Shown here in pieces: positions 42,669 through 54,100 of a stretch of 64,000 bases of DNA (position 1 is its first letter; the number at the start of each line of letters is the position of its first letter). The DNA comes from JALZKA01 sp033856515 (GTDB lineage: Bacteria > Actinomycetota > Thermoleophilia > Solirubrobacterales > 70-9). Both the position numbers and the translations under genes were made by a program. The stretch is from assembly GCA_033856515.1 (NCBI GenBank), contig JAWVEY010000050.1:1-64000 (forward strand), in the 5' to 3' direction. A model generated the notes under the pieces. It was not told the DNA's origin. It did no database searches and saw nothing but the letters and a program-made list of their open reading frames with translations.

Positions 42669-44054
42669 ATGGTTCCACTCTCGGGGGAGAAGGCTCTACT
42701 GGCGCCCACCGTGTCTGCATCAATCCTCTCGCCGGCAAGTTTCGTACGGCGCATCTTTCCGCTCGCAGCCGCATGTGCACTTTGCTTGGTGAGCATGGCG
42801 AACGCCGAAGAATTCCTGACTGACAGCAAGGACGCCGCCGGTCCACTCGACATCGCGAGCGCAAAGCTGGTGCAAAAGCATCGCTCCCTTGTCTTTCAGC
42901 TTGAAACGAGGGGGAAATGGAATCCAGGCTCACTGGATCGCCTTCCGACTTTCAACAGCCCCGAGGAACGTTTCGCATGCCTTTTTATCCATAGGGTCGG
43001 CAGAGAAAACGCCATCAAGCTGTGCTTCGGGGAGCCCGGGACAGGCAGGCACTCGAAGCTCGGGCTCTCACGGACAAGAAACGGCGGTCTTTCGCAATCG
43101 TTGATTCCCGCTCGAGTAGAAGCACTCAACAATGGGCGCTTCAAAGCGTCCTTTCAACCTAACCGGGCCGGATTGAAGCCGGGGCGCTATCGCTGGCGAT
43201 CAGTTACGCAATGGAGCGAGCCTGACTGCCAGACCGCAGCGCCCCTGTCCTGTGAGGACCAAGCGCCGAACAACCGCGAAGCAAGGAGTCGTTTGCTCCC
43301 CGTCCAACCGGTGCGATGCCGGGATTCGAGTCCGAGTCCGGTAACGAATGGCCCACGAAGCAGGAAGACGGTAGCCCTGACTTTTGACGACGGCCCGAGC
43401 CCGTACACGCCGAACATCTTCTCGATCTTGCGCCGCTACAACGTCCCCGGCACGTTCTTTCAGATCGGCAGCCAAATTGTGGGTAGAGAGCAGCTCGATC
43501 AGGACCTGCTTGCAGGCGGCGAAGAGCTTGCCAATCACAGCCTCCACCACGAAACCAAGCCGGGCCGCTCGAGCATGGCCGCCACGAGCAACCGGATCAA
43601 TGCGGCGACCGGCTTTCGCCCTTGCCTTTTCCGACCGCCTGGCGGCGCGTACGACTCCCGGGTTGTCAGCGATGCACGGAGCCTGGGCATGACCACCGTC
43701 AATTGGGACGTCGATCCAGTCGATTGGTCGACGCCCGGCTCTGATGCGATCTACCAGCGGGTCGTCTCCCATGTGCAACCCGGCTCGATCGTTCTCATGC
43801 ACGATGGCGGCGGAAACCGAAGCCAAACCGTGGCAGCATTACCGCGGATCATCCAAAACCTGAAAGGGCGCGGTTACCACTTCTCCACGGTGAGTCAGAT
43901 GCTCGGGCAGCGGACGATCTGGGAGCCGGTCAGTCGAAAGGCGTCGAAGCGCCGACGCGCCATTTCCCGGGACACCCGAGACATGAAGCCAGGCCAATTC
44001 GAGCCCCCGAAGCGGTTCCGGGCGGAAGACATGCATGGTCTTCGCCCGGAGTGA
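42669..44054 (+). CDS. Exported polysaccharide deacetylase (CE4/NodB)
   Basis: The 461-residue product from the ATG at 42669 (AAAAGGAG upstream) has an N-terminal hydrophobic export signal (about 27-46) after a longish leader. An accessory beta-rich domain follows (about 55-215, KLVQKHRSLVFQLETRGKW). The NodB domain (about 232-425) has TFDDGP (Asp ligands), NHSLHH (His ligands), FRPPGGAYD and LMHDGGG. It would remove N- or O-acetyl groups from a cell-wall or capsule polysaccharide. A basic C-terminal tail (SRKASKRRRAISRD) follows the domain. It lies next to surface protein genes. Confidence 0.9.
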   Translation: MVPLSGEKALLAPTVSASILSPASFVRRIFPLAAACALCLVSMANAEEFLTDSKDAAGPLDIASAKLVQKHRSLVFQLETRGKWNPGSLDRLPTFNSPEERFACLFIHRVGRENAIKLCFGEPGTGRHSKLGLSRTRNGGLSQSLIPARVEALNNGRFKASFQPNRAGLKPGRYRWRSVTQWSEPDCQTAAPLSCEDQAPNNREARSRLLPVQPVRCRDSSPSPVTNGPRSRKTVALTFDDGPSPYTPNIFSILRRYNVPGTFFQIGSQIVGREQLDQDLLAGGEELANHSLHHETKPGRSSMAATSNRINAATGFRPCLFRPPGGAYDSRVVSDARSLGMTTVNWDVDPVDWSTPGSDAIYQRVVSHVQPGSIVLMHDGGGNRSQTVAALPRIIQNLKGRGYHFSTVSQMLGQRTIWEPVSRKASKRRRAISRDTRDMKPGQFEPPKRFRAEDMHGLRPE

Positions 44055-44107
44055 GTTTCCCTCGACCGACGCTTGACCAACCCACCTGCTAGGACTAGGT
44101 TTCGGTT

Positions 44108-46087
44108 ATGAGATTTGGGGGCCGGGGTCCTTCGGGGTTTGCGTTCTGCGCGGCGGGCGTGCTGCTCGCAATCTGCGCGCCTTCGGCTGGCGCTGCGCCC
44201 AAGCTTTCGGTCAACGATCCGATCGTTACCGAGCTGGATAGTCCCGCAACGAACGAGGCCGTCTTCGAGGTGACGCTCTCGAAGAAAGCGAAGAGGACGG
44301 TAAAGGCTGACTACATCACCGGCCCGGAATCCGCATCGGCCGGCAGCGACTTCGACGGCATCAAGGGAACGCTCAAGATCAAGAAGGGCAAGAAGAAGAC
44401 GTCCTTGCCGGTCACCGTCAACGGCGACGACGAGTTCGAGGAAGACGAGACGTTCAACCTCGTCCTCTCGAATCCGCGGCGTGCGCAGATCGACGACGGG
44501 TTCGGCCAAGCGACTATCCAGAACAACGACATCGACCCCGACTCGGACGGCGACGGGATCGGCGACTCAGTCGATCCGTGCCCCGACTACCCGGACCCAG
44601 GCGGCTACTGCCTGCTCCGCCCCTACGACGCTCAGAACGGCAGGAAGGCGATCATCGAGGATCTGATCGTCACAGCGGTGACCGCGGACGAAACGAAGGT
44701 CTGGGCCGCTTGGCAAGCCGGCGACCCCGGCTACGACAGCGGGCATGGCAGCGCCGTCATCGTCGATCTCACCGAGCTTGCCTCACCTCCCGCTCTTACC
44801 GTCGGCGAGCGAATCGACATTAAGGGCGCCTGGAGCACGGGCCCTACGTTCGCCCCCATCTCCATCACGCAGACCAATGACATCGATACTCCCGTCGTCA
44901 CCGAGTACGAGTCGAACGACGTCTCGCTGCTTCCGAACAACGTCCTGATCCGGCTTGATGCGCCGCCCGCGCAACCCCCAACCAACTTCCCCGGATTCGC
45001 ACTCGATCACAAGCTGTCCGACGGAACCTGGGTGTTCCAAGACGGCACCGAGCCGATCCAGCCCGGTCGCCAAGTAGGAGACGAAATCCTCGGCTCCCTG
45101 CCGAATCAAGTCGACGGTCACACCTACGGGTCAGTCACCGGCATCTCCACCCAGATTCTGGGGGGATGGAAAGTCATGCCGCGCACGGTCGAGGACATCG
45201 ACTCGCTCGGCCCGGAGGTTCTCTCGTTCACGATGAGCCAGGACTGCACCGCCCTAGGTGGTGACGACGTGAGCGTTGGAACGATCACGCTCGACGAACC
45301 CGCAGAAAGCTCTGGACCATTCGAAGGCCTCGGGACGAACAACCCGTCGGTCGTAACCGCGTCAGCCACCCTTACCGCCGGTTCGAGCACGGTTCCCGTC
45401 ACCGTTGACGCGCTCGGCGTCGGTTTGACTCAACTCACAGCGGCCGGCACCTTCTCGGTCTTGAGTGGGATGTACCGGGCCATCGAGGTCGGCAACCCAT
45501 GCCAGAACAAGCATCTCGTGATCAACGAGGTGGACTACGACCAGGTGGGAGTGGACACTGGCGAGTTCATCGAGGTCTTGAACACCGGCAGCGTCCCGGT
45601 CGACCTCTCATCGACTTACGTAGGCCTTTTCTCGAAGGCCCCGCCGACTGCGCCGTTCGCCGGGGAATACGCAGCCTTCCCATTGGGGAGCGGGACTCTC
45701 GCGCCCGGCGCCTTCATCGTCCTCGCCAATTCAGGAGTGACCGTACCCGGTGGTGTGACGACCATCAGCCTTCCGAACAACACGATCCAGAATGGAAGCT
45801 CCGACGGAATCGCCCTGCTCGAGACCGGGACCCAGAGGGTCTGGGACGCGCTCTCCTACGAGAACACGAGTGCCTCCGGAGCGATCACGTTGGCGCGCCC
45901 AAACCAAGTCGCCTGGTCTGGCCACATCGATCTCACCGAGGGCGGCGCCCCCACCCCAGCCTCGGCGGACGACGACGCCGCAACGCCGGCCGGCTCAATG
46001 GCCCGCACCCCGAACGGCACCGATACAGACGTACCCGCCAGCGACTGGGCGAACGACCCGACACCCTCGCCGGGGGCGGCAAACTAG
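44108..46087 (+). CDS. Exported Calx-beta and lamin-tail domain protein
   Basis: The 659-residue product has a signal peptide (about 1-29). A Calx-beta domain follows (about 32-140; AVFEVTLSKKAKRTVKADY, DDEFEEDETFNLVLSNP), then a short calcium-type loop (DPDSDGDGIGDSVDPCPDY), a long beta-rich middle, and a lamin-tail domain (about 470-600; LVINEVDYDQVGVDTGEFIEV and a GAFIVLANSG strand). LTD proteins often act as surface or nuclease-associated modules; no nuclease domain is present here. The ATG at 44108 lies about 54 bases after the deacetylase stop. It is probably cell-surface located. Confidence 0.85.
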   Translation: MRFGGRGPSGFAFCAAGVLLAICAPSAGAAPKLSVNDPIVTELDSPATNEAVFEVTLSKKAKRTVKADYITGPESASAGSDFDGIKGTLKIKKGKKKTSLPVTVNGDDEFEEDETFNLVLSNPRRAQIDDGFGQATIQNNDIDPDSDGDGIGDSVDPCPDYPDPGGYCLLRPYDAQNGRKAIIEDLIVTAVTADETKVWAAWQAGDPGYDSGHGSAVIVDLTELASPPALTVGERIDIKGAWSTGPTFAPISITQTNDIDTPVVTEYESNDVSLLPNNVLIRLDAPPAQPPTNFPGFALDHKLSDGTWVFQDGTEPIQPGRQVGDEILGSLPNQVDGHTYGSVTGISTQILGGWKVMPRTVEDIDSLGPEVLSFTMSQDCTALGGDDVSVGTITLDEPAESSGPFEGLGTNNPSVVTASATLTAGSSTVPVTVDALGVGLTQLTAAGTFSVLSGMYRAIEVGNPCQNKHLVINEVDYDQVGVDTGEFIEVLNTGSVPVDLSSTYVGLFSKAPPTAPFAGEYAAFPLGSGTLAPGAFIVLANSGVTVPGGVTTISLPNNTIQNGSSDGIALLETGTQRVWDALSYENTSASGAITLARPNQVAWSGHIDLTEGGAPTPASADDDAATPAGSMARTPNGTDTDVPASDWANDPTPSPGAAN

Positions 46088-46090
46088 GCG

Positions 46091-48109
46091 CTAGCGCTCG
46101 AGCGACTCGCGAGCGCCCATTGTGCTGAGCACCCGCTCGCATACCGCAAGTCCCGTGAGCCCCACCTCTTCATGGAGGAGCGCAGGCTTGCCATGCGTCA
46201 CGTAGCGGTCGGGCAGGCCGACGCGGATGACGCGGGCGCGCTCGGCGCCGGGGCCATGGGTGTCCTCAAGGTGCTCGAGAACCGCTGAGCCGAAGCCGCC
46301 CTGGACGACGTTGTCCTCGACGGTGACCAGTAACTCGTGGTCGGCGGCTAGCGCCGCGATCAGCTCGGTGTCGAGCGGCTTCACGAAGCGCGCGTCAGCC
46401 ACGGTCGCTGAGATGCCGTGCTCAGCGAGCTCGTTCGCGGCGTCCAGCGCAACCTTGACCCCGAAGCCATAGCCGAGGAGCGCTACGCGCTCACCGCGCC
46501 GCAGGGTCTCCCCCGTCCCAATCGGGATCGCCTCTCCGTGGTCGGGCAGCGGCACGCCGATCGCGGCGCCGCGCGGGTAGCGCACTGCCGCTGGGCCCTC
46601 GTGGTCGAGGCAGGTGCGAACCATGTGGACGAGCTCGGCCTCGTCGCGCGGGGCCATGATCACGATGTTCGGCAGGCAACGGAGATACGAGATGTCAAAG
46701 GCGCCATGGTGAGTCGGCCCGTCGTCGCCGACGAGGCCGGCGCGGTCCATCGCGAAGGTCACGTCAAGCTCCTGCAGGCAGACGTCATGGACGATCTGGT
46801 CGTATGCGCGCTGGAGGAAGGTGGAGTAGATCGCGCACACGGGCTTCGCACCCTGGAGCGCGAGCCCGGCTGCGAGGAGCACCGCGTCCTGCTCGGCGAT
46901 GCCGACGTCGTAGTACTGGTTCGGGATCTCGTCGGCGAGCTTCTGGAGCCCGGTCCCCCCTGCCATCGCCGCGGTGATGCCGATCACCTTCGGGTCCAGC
47001 TTTGCCTCCGAGAGCATCGCGTCGGCGAAGACCTGCGTGTACTGCGGAGGAGTTATGGGCGCCGGCGGCGCATCCTCGGTCTCTTGCGGCGCTTCCTTGC
47101 CGTCCTCCATCGGCGGACGGCCGAGTGGGGTCTTCGCTGGTTTCTTGGGCGCCGGCATGCCGTCGACAATCGAGCCGGGCTTCGCCGCGTGCCACTGCTC
47201 CATGCCCGCGAGCCCGCCCTCCTCAGCGGGAGCGAACCCCTTTCCCTTCACCGTCTGGATGTGCACGACGACCGGGCGCTCCGCCTCGAGCGCCTCCGAC
47301 AGCGCGCGGCGGAGAGCCGGCACGTCGTGGCCGTCGACCACGCCGACGTAGGCGAGGTCGAGCTCCTCGAAAAGAAGGCCCGGGGCCCAGTAAGCCTTGA
47401 GAGCCGCTTTGATCTCGGGGCCGAGGCGCTCGATGCGCTGACCGAGGCCCCACGGCAAGCGCGTAAGCCGCGACTCGGTCTCGGCACGCGCCTGGTAGAA
47501 GCGACGGTTGAGGCGGATCGAGTTGAAGTAGCGAGAGAGCGCGCCGACGTTCGGCGAGATCGACATGCCGTTGTCGTTCAGGACGATTACGATCGGCGTC
47601 TGCAGGCCGCCCGCGTTGTGGAGCGCCTCGAAGGCGACGCCGCCGGTCAGCGCGCCGTCGCCGATCACCGCGACGACCTTGCCGTCCTCGCCGATGCCTT
47701 TGCGCATCGCTTCCTTGAGGCCTACCGCGTAACCGATCGACGTCGAGGCATGTCCCGCGCCCATGATGTCGTGCTCGGATTCGGCAATCGAGCAGAACGG
47801 CGCGAGCCCGTCGTACTGACGGATCGTGGAAAGCTGGTCGCGCCTGCCGGTGAGGATCTTGTGCGGGTAGGCCTGATGGCCGACGTCCCAAAGGATCTTG
47901 TCGCGCGGCGAGTCGCACAGCGCGTGGAGCACGGTCGCCAGCTCACAGGTGCCGAGGTTGGCGCCGAAGTGACCGCCGATCTCCCCGATCACGTCGATGA
48001 TGTCCTCGCGCACCTCCTGGGCGACCTGGGTCAGCGCGTCGTCGTCGAGGCCCGAGAGGTCGGCGGGGCCGTTGATTGAGTCGAGGAGCCGCTGGGTTTC
48101 AGTGTTCAT
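46091..48109 (-). CDS. dxs: 1-deoxy-D-xylulose-5-phosphate synthase, atypical EQH motif
   Basis: The 672-residue product condenses pyruvate and glyceraldehyde 3-phosphate, the first step of the MEP isoprenoid pathway. It shows DVGHQAYPHK, GHASTSIGYA, GDGALTGG with VLNDNGMSIS for thiamine diphosphate, GPTHHGAFDISYLR and RYPRGAA. The catalytic Glu is kept in DVGIAEQDAV (Glu about 406), but the usual EQH is EQD (Asp about 408), and a roughly 35-residue Pro/Lys insertion precedes the second half. It is downstream of ispA on the same strand, separated by two surface protein genes. The convergent neighbour ends 3 bases from its stop. Confidence 0.93.
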   Translation of the reverse strand: MNTETQRLLDSINGPADLSGLDDDALTQVAQEVREDIIDVIGEIGGHFGANLGTCELATVLHALCDSPRDKILWDVGHQAYPHKILTGRRDQLSTIRQYDGLAPFCSIAESEHDIMGAGHASTSIGYAVGLKEAMRKGIGEDGKVVAVIGDGALTGGVAFEALHNAGGLQTPIVIVLNDNGMSISPNVGALSRYFNSIRLNRRFYQARAETESRLTRLPWGLGQRIERLGPEIKAALKAYWAPGLLFEELDLAYVGVVDGHDVPALRRALSEALEAERPVVVHIQTVKGKGFAPAEEGGLAGMEQWHAAKPGSIVDGMPAPKKPAKTPLGRPPMEDGKEAPQETEDAPPAPITPPQYTQVFADAMLSEAKLDPKVIGITAAMAGGTGLQKLADEIPNQYYDVGIAEQDAVLLAAGLALQGAKPVCAIYSTFLQRAYDQIVHDVCLQELDVTFAMDRAGLVGDDGPTHHGAFDISYLRCLPNIVIMAPRDEAELVHMVRTCLDHEGPAAVRYPRGAAIGVPLPDHGEAIPIGTGETLRRGERVALLGYGFGVKVALDAANELAEHGISATVADARFVKPLDTELIAALAADHELLVTVEDNVVQGGFGSAVLEHLEDTHGPGAERARVIRVGLPDRYVTHGKPALLHEEVGLTGLAVCERVLSTMGARESLER

Positions 48110-48165
48110 CGGAGGGACCCGAGATTGTGGCAGCTTGCCCGAGGATCCCTGCCCGAATTTCGCTC

Positions 48166-51100
48166 CTACGGGGGAGTGGGACAGTTACCGGGAGCGGAGC
48201 TCAAAGGCGCGAACGTTGCGGGGTCGTTTTGAACCGCAACAGTGCCGACGTTGCCCTTCACGGTGTTGACCCAGTTAACGATGTCTGGGTCCGAGGCGCC
48301 GCTGCCAGAGAAATTTTGAAGCTGGAACACATTGCTCGCGCGGTTCGTGAACCTGTACCCGACCGACCCGGCGGACGACGATGTGTTGCCCGACAGGTTC
48401 AAGCACACCTTGTTCGTTTCTCCGTTGCCTGGGCTCCCGCTGAGTCCGGCGGTGACGTTGATGCCCTGCAGTCCCGCCGGATCCGAGTTGTTGATCGTGT
48501 TGTTGGCGACCGTTGCGTTGAGTGTCCCGACGGCGCCGGTACCTCCGCCGGAACTGAGGTTGATGCCTCTCTGGAAGTTCCCAGTGATGTCGTTATTGGT
48601 GATCGCAATGGTGTTGGTGCCATTTCCTTCGAGTGCGGCCTGCACCGCATCGGTGCCGGCTCCGGCCGTAGCAGAGATCGTGTTGTTGTCCCAGGTACCC
48701 ACGCAGCTCGCCGTAGTCGTGCAAACCTCGGCGAGGGCCAAGCTCCCGGTTCCCGTGAAGCCTGTGTCGTTCACGGTCCCGGGCGGGTCCGTGTTGTTGT
48801 CGAACACGTCGTAGGTGATGCTGCCGTTCGTCGTTCCGCCGAAAGCAGCACCGGCGGTGTTGCCACTGGTCTTCAGGCCGGTCACTGACGCATCCATCTT
48901 GCCGTTCGTGCCAGTCGCGCTCGCCTGGACGCCGATCCCCCCTGTGTTGACGGTGTTGATCCCGGCACTCGCGTTGGTGATGACACGGAAGTTCCCGCCG
49001 GTATCGGAGCTCACGGAGAGGTGATCGCCGCCGCAGGGGCCCGCGTGGTTGTTCCAGGTCGTGCCGGACACGGTCAGCGAATCGGGCGTCCCGGCGAAGC
49101 TCGTGGCCGCGGTATTGACGACGAAGAATTGGCGCGTGTTTGATCGCTGGAACGTCGTACCGGTGATTGAAGACGTACCAAGCAAGTTCGTAATGAAAAA
49201 GCCGTCGATGTTGCAGGTTGGCTCTCCGTCCTTACCTCCGCCAAAGTAGGTCCCGCCCTGGATGACGAGGTCTCTGACGCTGTTGCCCAGGAAGCCATCG
49301 TCTGTCGAGGAGTTGGCGTTGATCCTGACGAGGTTTATGCCGTCTACCGTCGTGGCGTCGACCCAGCTGCCATCACTGCTGGTGATAGCCATGTCGGTGA
49401 GGATTACGTCATTAGCGTTCGTCAGCTTGACGGCGTCCCCTGTCGCGTTCTGGATCGCTCCTCCGGTGCATGAGGCGACAGACGAGCATGTCCCGCCATT
49501 TCCCGTGATAGTCAGGCCGCCGCTGGCCCCAGTCGTGTTTAGAACGATCCCATTGAGAGCGCCGCTCGACGAAATGGATTCGAAAGTCAAGCCCCCAGCC
49601 CCGATGTTGGTATTCGCAATGTTGAGCGCCGTGCCCGTAGAGGTCGTCAGCTTGTTGGTCGTCGCCCCCGCCGGATCCGGCACGACGACCGTCCCGCCCC
49701 CGGTGGCCGAGAAGGCGCCGCTGGTGCCCGTCGAGAGGTTCACACCGCCGTCGAAGCGCATCGTGGCGCCGGTGTTGCTCGAGAGCGAGATCACGCCAGC
49801 TGGCGAGCCCGCAGTCCCGATCGCACCGTTGAAGTCCTTAGTCCCTGCGTTCTGACCCTGAACTCTGACGGCGCTTCCCGTAGCGTCGCTGATGGTGCCG
49901 TCATACGTGAAGTTGACCGAGTCTCCGGAGTTGTCGCCAAAGAGATCGACGTCCTCGCCAGTCGCGTTCTGGATCGAGCCTCCTGATGCGTTGAACGTGC
50001 CTGAAACGTTGTCGAGATGAATGCCGTCCGTCCCGCTGCCGGAAGAACTCACGCCCGTGAACGCCATATTGAGCTCGCCGCCCGAGATGTCAACCGCCTT
50101 GCCGGTGGTGTTGTTGATTGAGCCCGAGCCGTTTGCGGCGTTGTTCATGATCGCGGGTGCCAGCGCGGTGCCGACCGATATGCCGGCAAGGGATGAGTTC
50201 CCTGCTCCGCCCGCGTTGCCCAGGTCAATCGCCTGGACCGTGTTGCTCGTTGCCAGCGCAAGCGCGTTACCCGCGGCGTTCGAAATCGTCGGATTGCTTG
50301 CTCCGCCGGAGGGGGAGACAATCGTGAAGCCTGGGACGTCGAGGCCGAACCGCGGGCCGAACAGGCGCTGGTTGTTCTCCAGGGGGAGCCCGCCCGTGAA
50401 GCTGCCCGTGTTCATGATGAAGATCGTGTCGCTCGCGCCATCGGAGTCTCCCGCGCCGCCGGCGCCGTTCACACCGGTGAGCGAGTTGAACGCCGAAGTC
50501 GCGGTTCCTGTGCCACCCGCTGCCGCACCGCTGTCCACGTACCAGACGCAGTTGGCGACCGCAATCGTGACCGTGCCCGTGTCGGTGCCATTCGTGCCGC
50601 CGTCAGAGAGCGTGTAGTCGAACGAGTCCGAGTTGTCGGCGCAACTCGGGTCGTTGGCCGCCGGGAAGTAGGTGAAGTTGCCGTCGGCCTCGAGCGTCAC
50701 CTTGCCGCCGTCTGCCGTCGTAATCGCCTGCGCGCCCGTCGGGCCCACGGTCAGGGCGTTGGGGCCGTCTGGATCCGAATCATCGGTGCCCCGCGTGAGC
50801 ACCGAGCAGCTGTCTGGGACGGTGCAGTCGACGACCTTGCGTGGCTGCGCCTGCGTGGTGCCGACCGCGAGTGGCGTGTTGCCCACCGCCGAGTCGGTGC
50901 CGTTGAGGGTGTCGTCGACGGCCGTCGGGGCATCGTTAGTCGGCGTCACCGTGACGGTGGTGTGGGCGGTGGCCGAGTTGGCGGAGCCATCGTTGACGAC
51001 CGTGGTCACGTCGCGGTTGGTCGTGTTCGGCGTATTCGAAGTGTTGTTGTATTTGACGGCCTGGATCGCGGCCTGGAACTGGGCCTTTGTCGCGGGGCCG

Positions 51101-54100
51101 TTGAGGGTCAGGGCGTGGGAGTTGTTGTTCGAGACCGTGATCGGGTTGCCGCCCGGGATCGTCACCCCGACCGACTCCACCGCGCCGTCGGGGTGGTTTG
51201 TGAGCGTGATCGTCGCCGAGGCCAGGGTTCCGTTGTCGACGTCGGTGGTAGTCGCGCTTGATCCGAGAGCGACGGCGCCCGAGCCCGGATTTGCAGGCGA
51301 CGAGTCCTCGATGAAGGCGGCGTTCGAGTCGATCCCGGCGCCTGCACCGTTCATGTCGACCTCAGGCGCGTCGTTGAGCGCGGTGATCGTGACCGTCGTC
51401 TTCGGCGTGCCGGAGTCGGCTGAGCCGTCGTTCACTTTGAAGTTGACGATCCGGCTGGTATTCAGGGGGTCCTGGTCGGTGTTGTTGTATTTGGCGGTGC
51501 GAAGGACCTGCTGGTACTGAGCCTTCGTAGCGGTGCCGGTCAGGATCAAGTGGTGGCCGGTGGAAGCGCCGCCAAGCGTGATCGGGGTGCCGGTGACGAC
51601 AACCGAGATCGATTCGAGCGCCCCGTCCTGCGGGTTCGTGAGGGTGATGTCGGCGGATTCGATGTTCGTGTCGTCGGGGTCTGCGACATCGGCGGCGGGA
51701 GCCAGGTCAGCCGGCGGGCCGTCCTCGGTGAAGGAGGCGGTCGCATCAACACCGGCGCCGGCGCCGTTGAGGTCGAGGGTTGGCGCGTCGTTCGTCGCGG
51801 TGATCGAGATGGTCGCCGTCGCCGTCGCCGAGTCATCCTGGCCGTCGTTGGCAACGAAGGTCACCACGCGCGCCGCGCTTGTGTCGGGGTCGTCATCCGC
51901 GGTGTCGTAGCGAACGTTGCGCAGCGCCTGCTGATAGTTCGCGACGGTCGCTGAGCCCGTGAGCTTCAGCAGGTGGGCGGTCGAGCTTGGGTCGAGCGTG
52001 ATCCCGGTGCCGGTGAGATCGACCGTGAGCGTCTCCGCCGCTCCGTCGAGCGGGTTGGTCAGCGTCACCGTCGCCGACTCGAGGTTGGTGTCGTCGGTGT
52101 CGGTGACGTCGGCGACGTTGCCGATGCCGAGTGAGCCGCCGCCCTCGCTGAAGGTGAAGCTTCTGTCGATGCCCGCGACCGCGCCGTTCAGATCCACTAT
52201 TGGCGCCTCGTTCAACGGCACGACGTTTACCGTCGCTGTGGCGACAACGGAGTCCGTGTCGCCGTCGTTCACCTTGAATTCGACGAGGCGATCCGCGGAG
52301 TTGGGAGGCGCCTGGGTGTTGTTGTACTTCGCGGTCCGGAGCACCTGCTGGTACTGGGCAAGCGTTGCGTTGCCAGTCAGCGCCAGGATGCCGGTGCCCG
52401 AGTCATACGCCGCGGCGTTGATCGGCGTGCCGGTCACGTCGACCGAGAGCGACTCCGAGTCCGTGTCGGGCTTGTTGGTCAGCTTGATCTGCGCCGAGAC
52501 GAGGTTCGTGTCGTCGACATCGGTGACATCCGTCGCCGGTGCCAGGTCGACCGCCGGGCCTGGCTCGTTGAAGGTCGCCTCGTTGCCGGTGCCCGCGCCG
52601 GCCCCGTTGAGGTCGACGATCGGGGCATCGTTCACCGGGTTGACCGTGATCGCTACCGAGTCGGTGTCGGTGGTGTTCCCGTCGGTCGTCGCGACCTGCA
52701 GGCTGGCAGGGCCGTTGTAGTTGCCGGTCGGCGCGAAGGAGAGGCCGTTGAGCGCGCTGTTTATCTGCGCCTTGGTGCCCATGAAGGTCATCGTCGTGTC
52801 GGCGGTGCCGTCACCAACCGTGAACGCGAGCCCGGCGGTCCCGCCGAGGGTCAGGGTGCCGTTCGTGGCGGTCAGGGTGACCGTGAGGGAGGCGTCGTCG
52901 ACATCGGCGACCGAGATCGCGTTGCCATTTCCGTTCGAGAAGACCAGGTTGGTGTCTTCGTTGGTCGACTGGTCGCCGGGGACGGTGTTGACGGGCGCGT
53001 CGTTCGAGCAGGTGACGGTTACGGCGACCGTGGCCGAAGAGCCGCCCGGCGTGAGCGTGTAGGTGAAGTCGTCGGTCGGCTCGGCACCCGGGTCGTTGCA
53101 GTAGTCGTCGTCGGGCTCGTAGGTGAGGTCTGCGCCCGCATTGGTGATCTGGACGTCGCCGTTGGTGGGCTGGGTGACCGACTGGATGGTGAAGTTTCCG
53201 TCGGGGTCGGTGTCGTTGCCGCGGACGAGGATGGTGACGGGAGCGGAGTCCTCGGCGACCGTCGTCGCGTCGTTGACTGCGACCGGGTGGTCGTCGACGC
53301 AGGTGACGGTGACCGCGACGTTGCCGATGTCGCCGCCGTTCAAGGTGTAGGTGAAGTCGTCGGTTGGCTCTGGGCCGGGGTCGTTGCAGTAGTCGGGGTC
53401 CGGAATGTAAGCGAACCCTGCGTATTCACCGGGATTGCCGCCATCGACGAGGAAGAGGGTTCCGTGCTCAGGCTCGGTGGCATCGATGATCACCTTTGGA
53501 CCACCGTCGACGTCGGTGTCGTTCTCACGTGGGTCGAAGATCAAGTCTTCGATCGGCGTTCCGGGGGGTGAAGCGTCCTCTTCGACGGTCCTTGTGTCGT
53601 CCACGGCAACAGGAGCGTCGTCAACGCCTGTGACCGTCATCGTCAGCGTCCCCTGGTCGGATCCGCCGCGGCCATCGTCGATCTCGTACGAGACACCGAC
53701 CTGCTCGGTCTCCGCGTCGCCCAGGTCCTCGAACTCGCCGTTCGGATCGAACTCGATGCTGCCCCCAACGACAGTCGCCGTTCCCTTGGCTACTGAGGCG
53801 GAGTCCACTGTGAGCGGGTCGCCGTCGGGGTCGGTGTCGTTGTCGAGAACGTCGACAGTCGCGACAGAGTCCTCGTCGGTCGAGCCGGCGTCGTCTGCCG
53901 CGATGGGCGGGTCGTTTGGCGGCTCGTCGGGATCGGTCTCGCAGGTCTCGATCTTGTCCTTGCCCGTGCCGCCGTTACATGCGTCCTTGTCGGGACCGCC
54001 CTTGAGATCGTCGTCGCCACTCTCGCCGAAGACCTTGTCGTCGCCCTTGCCGCCGCGCAGGTCGTCCTTGCCCTTGCCGCCGAAGATCGTGTCGTTTCCC

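Noticed and set aside
46418..48079. Long plus-strand frame of 553 codons antisense to dxs
   Set aside because: It is a composition shadow of dxs: Arg/Val-rich, no family pattern, and dxs itself is unambiguous.
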